DNA of 64,000 nucleotides, from the NCBI GenBank assembly GCA_002633115.1, contig NWBJ01000001.1:1-64000 (forward strand), given 5' to 3'. Under the pieces are notes generated by a model. It ran no database searches. It saw nothing but the letters and a program-made list of their open reading frames with translations, and was not told where the DNA came from. Position numbers and translations under genes: made by a program. This document shows positions 37,781 to 48,381 of the stretch, one piece after another (position 1 is the first letter of the stretch; each line of letters begins with the position of its first letter). This stretch comes from Muribaculaceae bacterium Zag1 (GTDB lineage Bacteria > Bacteroidota > Bacteroidia > Bacteroidales > Muribaculaceae).

Positions 37781-38509
37781 GAACCTGTTTAATAACAAAA
37801 GTTAAATAGAAAGGCCATCGAGCCTATCAATCAATACATTAAGTTTTTGGGTTGTTGAATAAGTGTATTGTTTAACCAATAAAATCCAAAAGCCATGTAC
37901 CAGACTGATTGACCGATGACCAAAAGAACTTTATTAGAAGAACAATTCCAATGGAGGATTGGCGTAGCAAGTACGACATATTTAGCATTCTGGATGCCAT
38001 CATTTACATTGACATCACAGGCTGCCAATGGAGGAATCTCCCCTCGGAATACCCCAAATGGCCCACTGTGTATTATAAGAAAGTCAAAGGCGTTAAAAGA
38101 CACATAGTTACCGACAAGAACGGTTGCATCCTTGCAGCCACTGCCACCAGCGCCAACTTCACGACTCCAAGGCTGCTTCCGTGCTCATGGCGCTCCTGTC
38201 GGCCCTGTATCCTGGAATCAAGACTGTTTATGCCGACTCTGGGTACAGGGGCATTCTGGGCAAAACTGTCCATGATTAATTGGGCCATAATGTCGAGGTA
38301 GTCCATTCTCATTACTCAGGCTCTGGGTTTATTCCAGCCAAGAAAAGATGGGTTGTGGAACGCACCTTCGCTTGGCTGGATCATTTTCGGAGGCTCTGCC
38401 GGAACTATGAAGGGACTTTGGCCTCTGCCAATGAGATGCTCATGGTAGCAGCAGTGGTTATGATGCTTCGGCCAGTTCCAAAATTTAACATCCATTATTA
38501 AACAGGTTC
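37781..38509 (+). mobile_element. 729-bp IS5-family insertion sequence, decayed, 3-bp TSD (TTA)
   Basis: terminal inverted repeat GAACCTGTTTAATAA / TTATTAAACAGGTTC flanked by TTA; transposase fragments ITGCQWRNLPSEYPKWPTVYY and KKRWVVERTFAWLDHFRRLCRNYE. Confidence 0.9.
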
Positions 38510-38609
38510 TTAATGCTCCATTCATTTCTTAAGGCATCCAAATCCTGTCGAGAGTCAATGATTAAGATTAGTGATTGGGAAAGAAGCCTAAAGGTGAAAT
38601 GATTTCTCG

Positions 38610-39617
38610 TCAGTTGTTTTTATTGATGAGGTTGACAATGACTTTAACCATCGTGTCTTTCTCTTCGGTGCGGCTCTCGGCAATCATCAGTGTGAGAGCC
38701 ACGAGAGTGTTGTCAGCTATTCGCTTGGAACCGTCCTCATTGTAGAGAATCCCGTTGCCGTTGAGAAACCAAAGGAAGAGCGTAGCGGCAATGCGTTTGT
38801 TTCCATCACTGAAAGAGTGATTCTTTGTGACGAGATATAGGAGCATGGCAGCTTTTTCCTCTACAGAAGGATAAAGGTCAATGCCACCGAATGTCTGATA
38901 TATCTGACCGATGGAACTTTTGAAAGAATCATCTTTCTCATTGCCGAACAAGTCGCTACCACCGAATTTGTGATGGAGCTCTCGGATTACCTCCATCGCA
39001 TTCTCGTAAGTGGCATGAAAGACTTCTTGCCCAGTAGTTTGCTCAATTGTCAGATTCTGATAATCGTAGCGGTCGAGCGTGTCTAAGGCATAGGTGTAAT
39101 CCACCACCACGTCCAGCAGAGAACGGCTGTCTTCGGTAAGTTTCTCTTGGTTCTGAATGGTGCGACCAAGCACCTTGACGAGCTGACTCAACTCGTCATA
39201 TTTCTGCGCAGTCATTCGCTCGTTGATGACATAACCTTGGAGAAGATATTGTTTCAGCACCTTGTTAGCCCAAATGCGGAATTGTGTGCCACGTTTAGAT
39301 TTTACCCGATAACCCACTGAAATAATCACATCAAGATTATAGAGGGTGGTTTCTGTTTTTTGTGTAAACCCTTCTCTACGCCCATAATCCTTGGCATGTG
39401 CAAATTTTACACATACCAAGGATTCTTCAAGTTCACCCTCCTTGAAGATGTTGGCGATGTGACGGCCTATGACAGTCCTATCTTTCTGAAACAATTCTGC
39501 CATCTGAGCTTGCGAAAGCCACACAGTCTCGTCTTGAAACTTAACGTCTATACTTGTTTCCCCGTCACTAGTCTGATAAATTACGATGCTATTTGTGAGT
39601 TCTTGTTTGTTTTCCAT
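38610..39617 (-). CDS. RhuM family protein with C-terminal Fic/Doc domain
   Basis: VWLSQAQMAELFQKDRTVIGRHIANIF; HSFSDGNKRIAATLFLWFL. Confidence 0.9.
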   Translation of the reverse strand: MENKQELTNSIVIYQTSDGETSIDVKFQDETVWLSQAQMAELFQKDRTVIGRHIANIFKEGELEESLVCVKFAHAKDYGRREGFTQKTETTLYNLDVIISVGYRVKSKRGTQFRIWANKVLKQYLLQGYVINERMTAQKYDELSQLVKVLGRTIQNQEKLTEDSRSLLDVVVDYTYALDTLDRYDYQNLTIEQTTGQEVFHATYENAMEVIRELHHKFGGSDLFGNEKDDSFKSSIGQIYQTFGGIDLYPSVEEKAAMLLYLVTKNHSFSDGNKRIAATLFLWFLNGNGILYNEDGSKRIADNTLVALTLMIAESRTEEKDTMVKVIVNLINKNN

Positions 39618-39749
39618 ATATTGCAGTGCAGTTCGAGTTCAAAAATCGACCGTTATATTTCCTAACTGCAAAGTTAGGAAACTTTCAAGAAGTTCCCTAT
39701 AAATTTTGAAGAAAGTTACACCATCCATAAATAATCAATCAAATTAAAA

Positions 39750-40067
39750 TTAAACAAAAATGTTTTTTTGCTTAATTGAGTCCTTACTTACCACTTTCCC
39801 TTTTAAATTGAGAATAATGCTTTTATTTCCAAAATCTGGTAACGTAAATTTCGTTACCACCTTTTCCCCTCGGAAATAAGCCTCAAGGGTGGACAACATG
39901 AGGCTCTTGCCGAATCGGCGAGGGCGTGACAAGAAAATGAAATCGCTAGTCCAAGTCAGTTCTGGAATGAAATGGGTCTTATCTACATACACGCAGCCTT
40001 TTTCACGGAGTTTTCTGAAACTCTGCAATCCAATGGGATATCTTACTCTTCCTGTCATCATAGCCAT
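39750..40067 (-). pseudogene. N-terminal fragment of AAA-ATPase-like (DUF1703) gene
   Basis: RYPIGLQSFRKLREKGCVYVDKTHFIPEL...FLSRPRRFGKSLMLSTLEAYFRG. Confidence 0.8.
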
Positions 40068-40127
40068 CCTATTTTGTATATGGCAAAGTTAACACTTTTA
40101 CTTTATTTCTCCAAATTCTTGGATAGA

Positions 40128-40256
40128 TGAAACAACCCCTACGGGGTAGGAAGGAGGGGGGAAGCCAATCTTGTCTATAAGAAACATCCCCTACTGGGCA
40201 AAGGAGGGCGGAGCAAATCTTAGCTATGTGAAATAATCCCTACGGGATAGAGTGGA
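40128..40256. repeat. three imperfect ~50-60 bp tandem repeats
   Basis: aaacaacccctacggggtagg.aggaggg..gaagccaatcttgtctat / aaacatcccctactgggcaaaggagggcggagcaaatcttagctat / aaataatccctacgggatag. Confidence 0.75.
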
Positions 40257-40438
40257 AGGTTATATTTTGAGGAAAAATTGGGGATTGGAGAAAAGTTGTG
40301 AAAGGTTTTTTTCGGATTTTCAGAATAAAGCATTAAATTTGCACATTAATCCCTTAAAGAGCGTGGAATAGGGGTTCGGGCCTACTCAAAACCCACAGGC
40401 TCGTGAGCACCTCACTCTCGCGCTGGATACCACAGAAT

Positions 40439-42700
40439 ATGGCTACAGAAGTGCAATATACCACCCCCGAAGAGGACCAGATGATTGAGGACGCCTTCCG
40501 CGACGTACTGGATGGTTATCTCAAGAGCAACCACCGCAAAAAGGTGGAGATAATAGAGCGTGCTTTCCAATTTGCCAAGGAGGCCCACAAGGGCATACGC
40601 CGGCGCTCGGGCGAGCCCTACATCCTCCATCCAATAGCCGTGGCCAAGATTGCCTCCCAGGAAATCGGCCTCGGCTCAACCTCGATTTGCGCCGCATTCC
40701 TCCACGATGTGGTCGAAGACACCGAATACACAGTCGAAGACATCGAGCGCCATTTCGGCAAGAAGATAGCCCAGATCGTGGCCGGCCTCACCAAAATCTC
40801 CGGCGGCATCTTCGGCGACAAAGCCTCGGCCCAGGCCGAGAACTTCCGCAAGCTCCTGCTCACCATGAGCGAGGACATCCGCGTAGTGCTCATCAAGATG
40901 GCCGACCGATTGCACAATATGCGCACCCTCGGCTCGATGGCCCCCAACAAGCAATACAAAATCGCCGGCGAGACCCTCTACATCTACGCTCCCCTCGCCC
41001 ATCGCCTCGGCCTGTTTGCCATCAAGACCGAGCTTGAAGACCTGGCATTCAAATATGAGCACCCCAACGCCTACGAGCGCATCTCAAAGCAAATCGCCGA
41101 ATCAGAGCAGCGCCGCTCAGAGGTGTATGCCGACTTTGCCGCTCCCATCAAGCGCCGCCTCGATGAGATGGGCCTCAAATACGATGCCAAAGCCCGCGTC
41201 AAGTCAGTCTACTCCATTTGGAAAAAGATGGAGACCAAGAAAATACCCTTCAGCGAGGTCTACGACCTATACGCCATGCGCATAGTCTTCGACTGCGACG
41301 ACCGAGCCAAGGAGAAGCAGATATGCTGGAACATCTACAGCGCCATCACCGACCTGTACCGCCTCCACCCCGAGCGCACCCGCGACTGGGTGTCAGTGCC
41401 AAAGGCCAACGGCTACCAGGCTCTGCACCTCACCGTGATGGGCCCCGACGGCAACTGGATTGAGGTGCAGATACGCTCGCGCCACATGGACGAAATAGCC
41501 GAAAAAGGCTTTGCCGCCCACTGGAAATACAAAATCGGCGAGGGCGACGAAGAATCAGAACTCTCGGTGTGGCTCAAAACCATCAAAGACATCCTCGACG
41601 ACCCCGAGCCCTCGGCTATCGATTTTCTCGACACCCTCAAGCTCAACCTTTTCGCCTCTGAAATTGTAGTGTTCACCCCCACTGGCGAACTCATCACCCT
41701 CCCTGCCAACGCCACAGTGCTTGATGTGGCCTTCTCGCTCCACTCCGACCTCGGCTCCCACTGCATCGCCGGCAAGGTCAACCATAAGCTCGTGCCAATG
41801 AGCACGCCCCTCAAGAGCGGCGACCAAGTGGAGGTGCTGACCTCGCAGCAACAGCAGCCACAGCCCGAATGGATCAACTATCTCGCTACCGCCAAGGCTA
41901 AGACCCGTCTGCGCAAAGCCCTGCTCAAGACGCGCCAGCCACTTATAAACAAAGGCAAGGAGAAACTTGATGCCTTCCTAAAAGAGAACGGCTTTGAGGA
42001 AAACAACCTGATAGCCACCAAGCTAATGGGAATGTTCCACGTGACAAACATGGACGAGCTATGTTACCAGCTTGGCAACGAAGAGATTGAATTTAACGAC
42101 TACGTGCTCAAGTCGCTCAAGCGAGCCAACGAGCGCTCATCAGCCTCATTCCTCAAAAAAATCCTGCGCATCGGTAAGACCTCGACCACCAAAGAGCCCG
42201 AAACAAAGGAGAAACCCAAAATCAACACCAAGGAGACATACGTACTCAAATATGACCAGCACGGGGCCAACTTCAAGATTGCCGACTGCTGCGCCCCTAT
42301 CCCCGGCGACGAAGTGATGGGATTTGTCGATGAGAACAACGAGGTCGTGGTCCACGCCCCGAACTGCCCTCGCGCCATGGTGCTCAAGTCGAGCTACGGC
42401 TCGCGCATCGTCTCGACCCGCTGGGAGACAGTCAACGGCAAATTCCTGGCCCATGTCCACATCGAGGGCATCGACCGCCACGGCATATTGCAAGAGTTGA
42501 CACAGATGATCTCAAACCAACTGGGCATGGGCATACGCAAACTCAACATCGAGGCCGAAAACGAAGTGTTCGGCTGCGAGCTGTGGGTGCGCGTAGCTGA
42601 TACCGTGGTGGTCGAAGACCTGTGTGCTAAAATCAAGAAAGTGGAAGGCGTGAAAGCGGCTACCCGCATCCAAGATTGGGAAAAAGTAACCGCCCAGTAA
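40439..42700 (+). CDS. bifunctional (p)ppGpp synthetase/hydrolase Rel
   Basis: HD, RelA/SpoT, TGS, ACT domains (HDVVEDTEYTVEDIERHFG, VSVPKANGYQALHLTV). Confidence 0.95.
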   Translation: MATEVQYTTPEEDQMIEDAFRDVLDGYLKSNHRKKVEIIERAFQFAKEAHKGIRRRSGEPYILHPIAVAKIASQEIGLGSTSICAAFLHDVVEDTEYTVEDIERHFGKKIAQIVAGLTKISGGIFGDKASAQAENFRKLLLTMSEDIRVVLIKMADRLHNMRTLGSMAPNKQYKIAGETLYIYAPLAHRLGLFAIKTELEDLAFKYEHPNAYERISKQIAESEQRRSEVYADFAAPIKRRLDEMGLKYDAKARVKSVYSIWKKMETKKIPFSEVYDLYAMRIVFDCDDRAKEKQICWNIYSAITDLYRLHPERTRDWVSVPKANGYQALHLTVMGPDGNWIEVQIRSRHMDEIAEKGFAAHWKYKIGEGDEESELSVWLKTIKDILDDPEPSAIDFLDTLKLNLFASEIVVFTPTGELITLPANATVLDVAFSLHSDLGSHCIAGKVNHKLVPMSTPLKSGDQVEVLTSQQQQPQPEWINYLATAKAKTRLRKALLKTRQPLINKGKEKLDAFLKENGFEENNLIATKLMGMFHVTNMDELCYQLGNEEIEFNDYVLKSLKRANERSSASFLKKILRIGKTSTTKEPETKEKPKINTKETYVLKYDQHGANFKIADCCAPIPGDEVMGFVDENNEVVVHAPNCPRAMVLKSSYGSRIVSTRWETVNGKFLAHVHIEGIDRHGILQELTQMISNQLGMGIRKLNIEAENEVFGCELWVRVADTVVVEDLCAKIKKVEGVKAATRIQDWEKVTAQ

Positions 42701-42730
42701 CATGAACCACTGTCCCCAAAACGATGTGTT

Positions 42731-44806
42731 ATGAAGCAAAAAATCCTCACTAACATATTCTTCACATTCATCGCCACTCTGGTGATCGTGTATTTCTTCC
42801 CCCACCTCGAGGTGAACCATTACAAATTCGAGGAGGGGCGCCCTTGGAATTACGCCAAGCTCATTGCGCCGTTTGACATACCAATCCTGCCCGACTCGGC
42901 CACAATCCTGTATGTGCGCGATTCGCTGAGCCGCACATTCGTGCCCGTGTTTGAGCGCGACCCCGAGGCTGTCAACACCGTCATCACTTCGCTTATGGCC
43001 CATTGGACCCAGGCCGATGCCAACGAGAAAGCCTCAGAATCCGAGGCTGCAATGCGCCGCAAGGCCGTGGCCTATCTGCGCTCGGCATACACCCGCGATG
43101 TCATTGACAACGAATACGGCGAACGCATCGATGCCGGTACCCTCCCCTCGATTCGCATCACCCAGTCAAACACTGTCAGGCCCAGCACCACATCGGGCAT
43201 CACTTATCCGGCCAAGATTCTCTCTGGCATGACCCACTCGCTCGGCACTGATTCAGTCCACGCCTGGGATTGGATTCACCACAACGGGCTGGAATCCATG
43301 CTCATACCCAATCTGCCCTACAGCCAGGAGACATCAGAGCGCCTGTATCAGAGCGACCTTGACCGCTACACGGCCATCAAGGGCGTAATCCAGCAGGGTC
43401 AGACCATTGTTGACAAAGGCACAGTAATCACCCCGCAGGATTACACCAACCTGCTCACCTACGAGCGCATGGTCGAGGAGGAGCTATCGGCTGGCGACCA
43501 CAGCCAGTGGCTGATGTGGCTCGGCCAATTCCTGTATGTGGCGGTAATCCTGACTTCGCTGCTGGTATTCCTATATTATAGCGCTCCCGATGTCTGGGCC
43601 GACCGCTCAGCCATCCTGTTCATACTGCTCTCCATCACCCTGTTCTTCCTCATTGGCATTGCCCTCGACGATTCATTGGGCATGGGCATATATTTGGTGC
43701 CGTTTGCCATCGTGCCGGTGCTGATGATCGTGTTCTTCGATGCCCCGACTGCCCTGTTCGTATCCTTGGCGCTTGCGCTGCTGTGCGGCGGCACGGTATC
43801 GTTCCCCTTGGAATTTATCATCCTGCAAATGATGGCCTCGATTGCCGCTATTTACACCCTCAAGGATCTGACCCAACGCTCCCAGCTGCTGAGGATGTCG
43901 CTGATGGTGATGGTGGCTTATATGCTCGGATATGTGGCTATTGAGCTGATGTTCAACGACTCATTCGAGGGTTGGCAATGGCGCATGGTTGTCTACCTGC
44001 TGGTGAGCGGCGCCCTCTCGTCAATAGCTTACATATTGATGGTAGCAGTCGAGCGCGTGTTCGGGTTCGTCTCGGCAGTGACCTTGATTGAGCTGGCCGA
44101 CACCAACAATCCGCTGCTGCGAGAGCTGTCGCAGGAGTGTCCCGGCACTTTCCAGCACTCCATGGCTGTGGGCAACCTGGCCACGGATGCCGCAATCAAG
44201 ATACACGCCAACGAGCAGCTCGTCCGCGCTGGAGCCATGTACCACGACATCGGCAAGATGAACAATCCCAACTTCTTCACCGAGAATCAGCGCGGCGTCA
44301 ATCCCCACGACAGTCTGCCGATCGAGCGCAGCGCCCAGATCATCATCGGCCACGTGGCCGACGGCTTGGCCCGCGCCGACAAAGCCGGACTGCCATCCGT
44401 GATCAAGGACTTCATAGCCCAGCACCACGGCCATGGCAAAGCCAAGTACTTCTACTACACCTACTGCAAGCAGCATCCCGGCGAGGAGGTCGATCCCGAG
44501 CCATTCACCTATCCCGGACCCAATCCGCAGTCGAGAGAGACCTCGCTGCTGATGATGGCCGATTCGGTCGAGGCCGCCTCGCGCTCTCTGCAGATCCATA
44601 CCCCCGAGGCTATCCGCGACCTGGTCAACAAGATTATCGACGGCCAAATAGCCGACGGATTGCACAACGAATCTCCCCTCCACTTCCGCGACGTGGGCAT
44701 CATCAAGGAGGCATTTATCCGCCGATTGATGACCATGTACCACTCGCGCATCGTATATCCCGAAGACCCCAACAAAAAAACCGAGCCCTCAGGAGACGAA
44801 CAGTGA
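42731..44806 (+). CDS. 7TM-HD domain phosphohydrolase (PgpH-like)
   Basis: ECPGTFQHSMAVGNLATDAA...YHDIGKMNNPNFFTENQ. Confidence 0.9.
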   Translation: MKQKILTNIFFTFIATLVIVYFFPHLEVNHYKFEEGRPWNYAKLIAPFDIPILPDSATILYVRDSLSRTFVPVFERDPEAVNTVITSLMAHWTQADANEKASESEAAMRRKAVAYLRSAYTRDVIDNEYGERIDAGTLPSIRITQSNTVRPSTTSGITYPAKILSGMTHSLGTDSVHAWDWIHHNGLESMLIPNLPYSQETSERLYQSDLDRYTAIKGVIQQGQTIVDKGTVITPQDYTNLLTYERMVEEELSAGDHSQWLMWLGQFLYVAVILTSLLVFLYYSAPDVWADRSAILFILLSITLFFLIGIALDDSLGMGIYLVPFAIVPVLMIVFFDAPTALFVSLALALLCGGTVSFPLEFIILQMMASIAAIYTLKDLTQRSQLLRMSLMVMVAYMLGYVAIELMFNDSFEGWQWRMVVYLLVSGALSSIAYILMVAVERVFGFVSAVTLIELADTNNPLLRELSQECPGTFQHSMAVGNLATDAAIKIHANEQLVRAGAMYHDIGKMNNPNFFTENQRGVNPHDSLPIERSAQIIIGHVADGLARADKAGLPSVIKDFIAQHHGHGKAKYFYYTYCKQHPGEEVDPEPFTYPGPNPQSRETSLLMMADSVEAASRSLQIHTPEAIRDLVNKIIDGQIADGLHNESPLHFRDVGIIKEAFIRRLMTMYHSRIVYPEDPNKKTEPSGDEQ

Positions 44807-44998
44807 AAAATAACCTCCCAAAGAGGCATTTTAAGTTAAAAAATCGTGTTTTTTTAAGATTTTCACCAAAATATTTGTCAGTGTTAGAAAAATGACGTAT
44901 TTTTGGGGATTATTCTTGACCGGTAACACTTAAAGACCCTCAACTTGCCTCAAATCGATTGAAAAATTAGAGAAAACCTATAAATTTAACATACCAAA

Positions 44999-46957
44999 AT
45001 GAGTTATCTTAAGTTTGATAAGAATCTACTCATCAACCTCGAACAGTCGCTGCCTAAAGAGATGCTGCGCACCAACTTCGCCGGGGCATACCATGCCACG
45101 ACACTCGTTGGGTGCAACACCCGCAAGCAACATGGCCTGCTCGTGATCCCCATCCCCGAGATGGGAAACAAGCCCCATGTGCTGCTGTCGTCGCTTGATG
45201 AAACTGTGATTCAACATGGAGCGCCCTTCAACCTGGGCATTCATCGCTACCAAGGCGGAGTATACAGCCCTAACGGGCACAAGTACATCCGCGAGTTTGA
45301 CTGCGAAAACGTGCCGCGCATGACCTATCGAGTTGGCGGAGTAGTCCTTACCAAAGAGAAGATTTTCATCTCACATGAAAACCGTATTCTCATCCGCTAC
45401 ACCCTGGTCGATGCCCACTCGGCCACTACGCTCCAGTTCCGCCCGTTCCTCGCTTTCCGCGAGAGCAATTCGCTCTGCATCGCCAACGATGCCATCAACC
45501 GCGAAATAATCCCCGTTGAGAACGGCGTGGCCACTTGCCTTTATCACGGATTCCCCACCCTGTACATGCAATTCTCACGCAAAGTCGAGTGGGTCGACAA
45601 TCCCAACTGGTACAAAAACATCGAATACATCAAGGATATGGAGCGCGGAGTGCCCTACACCGAGGATTTGTGGGTGCCCGGCTATTTCCAGCTCCCCATC
45701 AAGAAGGGCGAATCCATCATCTTCTCGGCCGGCGTCGAGCCTGTCAATCCCCGCTCGCTCACCAAGATGTATGAAAAGGAGATCATCTCGCGCACACCGC
45801 GCTCGAGCTTCTTCAACTGCCTGAAAAACGCTGCCAAGCAATTCTATCTCACCGACCAATACGGCCACTTCATCATCTCGGGCTATCCTTGGGGCACAAT
45901 CCTGGCTCGCAACACGATGATGGCTCTCCCCGGCCTCACTCTCGCCATCGACCACCGCAAGGACTTTGAGGAGATTATGGCCACAGCATCCGAGGCTCTG
46001 GTCAAATTCATGGAGAAAGGCGAACTCTCGCCCTTTATCCACGGCATCGACCTGCCCGACATCCCGCTGTGGTGCGTATGGGCTCTGCAACAGTACGCCA
46101 AGAATCTTGGCGATGATGCTACACGCGAGCGCTACATGCACCTCATCGCCCAGATGATCGACTACATACTCGACGGCGGCCATCCCAACCTGCGCGTCGA
46201 CCCGGACAACGGTTTGGTATCCACTCTGGGTGTCACCAGCCCCGTATCGTGGATGAACTCGCAGCTCAACGGTCGCCCCGTGATACCGCGCACCGGCTAC
46301 CTGGTAGAGTTCAATGCTCTCTGGTACAATGCACTGCGCTTCGCCGCTGCACTGGCCGAGCATGACCCGGAGATGGCCAACCGCGCCGAGCGCTGGACCG
46401 CCGCTGCCGACAAGATGAAACAGCCGTTCGTCGACACATTCCTCAACGATTACGGTTACCTATACGACTATGTCAACGGCACATACGCCGACCCGCAAGT
46501 GCGCCCCAACATGGTGGTTGCCATCGGCCTCGACTATTCGCCGCTCGACCGTCGCCAGCGCAAGGGCGTGCTCGACGTAGCTACACGCGAGCTGCTCACC
46601 CCCAAGGGATTGCGCACCCTCTCGCCTAAGAGCTATGGCTACCGGCCCCACTACCTCGGCTCGCCCGAGGAGCGCGAATTGGCTCTCCACCAGGGTCCGG
46701 CACGTCCTTGGCTCATCGGTTTCTACGCTGACGCTTACCTGCGCGTCTTCGGCATGAGCGGCGTCAGCTACATCGACCGCATGCTCATCGGCTTTGAGGA
46801 TGAGATGACCCAGGGCTGCATCGGTTCGCTCTCTCAGCTCTACGACGGCAACCCGCCTTACAGCGGCCGCGGAGCTATCTCTCACGCCACCAATGTGGCT
46901 GAAGTGCTGCGCACATCGCGCACTATCAAACGTCTAACACAAGATCACCATTTCTAA
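44999..46957 (+). CDS. glycogen debranching enzyme
   Basis: GYPWGTILARNTMMALPGLTLA, LRTLSPKSYGYRPHYLGSPEERELALHQGPARPWLIGFYADAYLR. Confidence 0.93.
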   Translation: MSYLKFDKNLLINLEQSLPKEMLRTNFAGAYHATTLVGCNTRKQHGLLVIPIPEMGNKPHVLLSSLDETVIQHGAPFNLGIHRYQGGVYSPNGHKYIREFDCENVPRMTYRVGGVVLTKEKIFISHENRILIRYTLVDAHSATTLQFRPFLAFRESNSLCIANDAINREIIPVENGVATCLYHGFPTLYMQFSRKVEWVDNPNWYKNIEYIKDMERGVPYTEDLWVPGYFQLPIKKGESIIFSAGVEPVNPRSLTKMYEKEIISRTPRSSFFNCLKNAAKQFYLTDQYGHFIISGYPWGTILARNTMMALPGLTLAIDHRKDFEEIMATASEALVKFMEKGELSPFIHGIDLPDIPLWCVWALQQYAKNLGDDATRERYMHLIAQMIDYILDGGHPNLRVDPDNGLVSTLGVTSPVSWMNSQLNGRPVIPRTGYLVEFNALWYNALRFAAALAEHDPEMANRAERWTAAADKMKQPFVDTFLNDYGYLYDYVNGTYADPQVRPNMVVAIGLDYSPLDRRQRKGVLDVATRELLTPKGLRTLSPKSYGYRPHYLGSPEERELALHQGPARPWLIGFYADAYLRVFGMSGVSYIDRMLIGFEDEMTQGCIGSLSQLYDGNPPYSGRGAISHATNVAEVLRTSRTIKRLTQDHHF

Positions 46958-46972
46958 TACCCCACAGACTAC

Positions 46973-48232
46973 ATGAAAGCTTTAATGTTCGGGTGGGAAT
47001 TCCCCCCTCATATCTTAGGCGGCTTGGGCACAGCCAGCTACGGCCTCACCAAGGGAATGTGGGAATGTGGCGACATGGATATCACCTTCGTCATCCCTAA
47101 GCCTTGGGGCGACGAAGACCGCTCATTCGCTCACATAATCGGCGCATCGCAGGTGCCAGTGTGCTGGCGCGACGTGAGCCGCGATTATGTGGAGAGCCGC
47201 ATCGGCAAGGTGATGAGCCCTGATCTCTACTTCAAGCTGCGCGACCACATCTACGCCGATTTCAACTATATGCGCACCAACGACTTGGGCTGCATCGAGT
47301 TCTCGGGCCGTTATCCCGACAACCTGCTTGAGGAGATCAACAACTACTCAATCATGGCCGGCGTGGTGGCTCGCACCATCGATTTCGACATCATCCACTC
47401 GCACGACTGGCTCACCTACCCGGCCGGCATCCACGCCAAGCAGGTCACCGGCAAGCCTCTGGTAATCCACGTGCACGCGACCGACTATGACCGTTCGCGC
47501 GGCAATGTCAACCCCACAGTGTTCGCTATCGAGCGCGACGGCATGCTCAACGCCGACCACATCATCACGGTCAGCAACCTTACTCGCCAGACTGTGATTG
47601 AGAAATACGGCATCGACCCCGCCAAGGTTACCACAGTGCACAATGCCGTGGTGCCATTGAGCGATGAGCTGCTCAATGTCGAGGTGCGCAAGCCTAAGGA
47701 GAAGGTTGTGACCTTCCTGGGCCGCATCACCATGCAGAAAGGTCCCGAGTATTTCGTCGAGGCTGCCGCCAAGGTGCTGAAGAACAACCACAACGTAAGA
47801 TTCGTAATGGCTGGTTCGGGCGATATGATGGACAAGATGATCAACCTGGCAGCCGAGCGCGGCATCGCCGATCGCTTCCACTTCCCAGGTTTCCAGAAGG
47901 GCAAGCAAGTGTATGAGATGCTCAAGGCGAGCGATGTCTACATCATGCCTTCGGTATCTGAGCCTTTCGGCATTTCGCCTCTCGAGGCTATGCAGATGGG
48001 CGTGCCCTCGATTATCTCTAAGCAATCAGGTTGCGCCGAGATTCTCAACAATGTGATCAAGACCGACTATTGGGACATCGATGCTATGGCCGACGCCATC
48101 AACTCGATTGTGTCCTACCCCGCAATGTATCAGACACTGCGCGAGGATGGTCTCAAGGAGGTTGCTCAGATCACCTGGGACAAGGCCGGCAAGAAAGTGA
48201 TTGACATCTACAACAAAGTCCTCAACAAGTAA
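46973..48232 (+). CDS. glycogen synthase/GT4 glycosyltransferase
   Basis: MKALMFGWEFPPHILGGLGTASYGLTKGM; FLGRITMQKGPEYFVEAA; PSVSEPFGISPLEAM. Confidence 0.93.
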   Translation: MKALMFGWEFPPHILGGLGTASYGLTKGMWECGDMDITFVIPKPWGDEDRSFAHIIGASQVPVCWRDVSRDYVESRIGKVMSPDLYFKLRDHIYADFNYMRTNDLGCIEFSGRYPDNLLEEINNYSIMAGVVARTIDFDIIHSHDWLTYPAGIHAKQVTGKPLVIHVHATDYDRSRGNVNPTVFAIERDGMLNADHIITVSNLTRQTVIEKYGIDPAKVTTVHNAVVPLSDELLNVEVRKPKEKVVTFLGRITMQKGPEYFVEAAAKVLKNNHNVRFVMAGSGDMMDKMINLAAERGIADRFHFPGFQKGKQVYEMLKASDVYIMPSVSEPFGISPLEAMQMGVPSIISKQSGCAEILNNVIKTDYWDIDAMADAINSIVSYPAMYQTLREDGLKEVAQITWDKAGKKVIDIYNKVLNK

Positions 48233-48381
48233 TAAGTCAAAAGGCAAAAGTCAAGAGTAGAAATTACCATTACTAGACCCAAGCCCAAAGGACTATCCGG
48301 ATAAAGGCAGTCGAGTGCCCCGAGGCTTCGCCTCGGTGGTCTCCTCTTCCAAAAACCAAAAACCAAAAACCAAAAAACGCA

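Noticed and set aside
45575-46363. 262-aa minus ORF inside the debranching enzyme gene
   Set aside because: Antisense shadow ORF; the plus-strand protein is clearly conserved.
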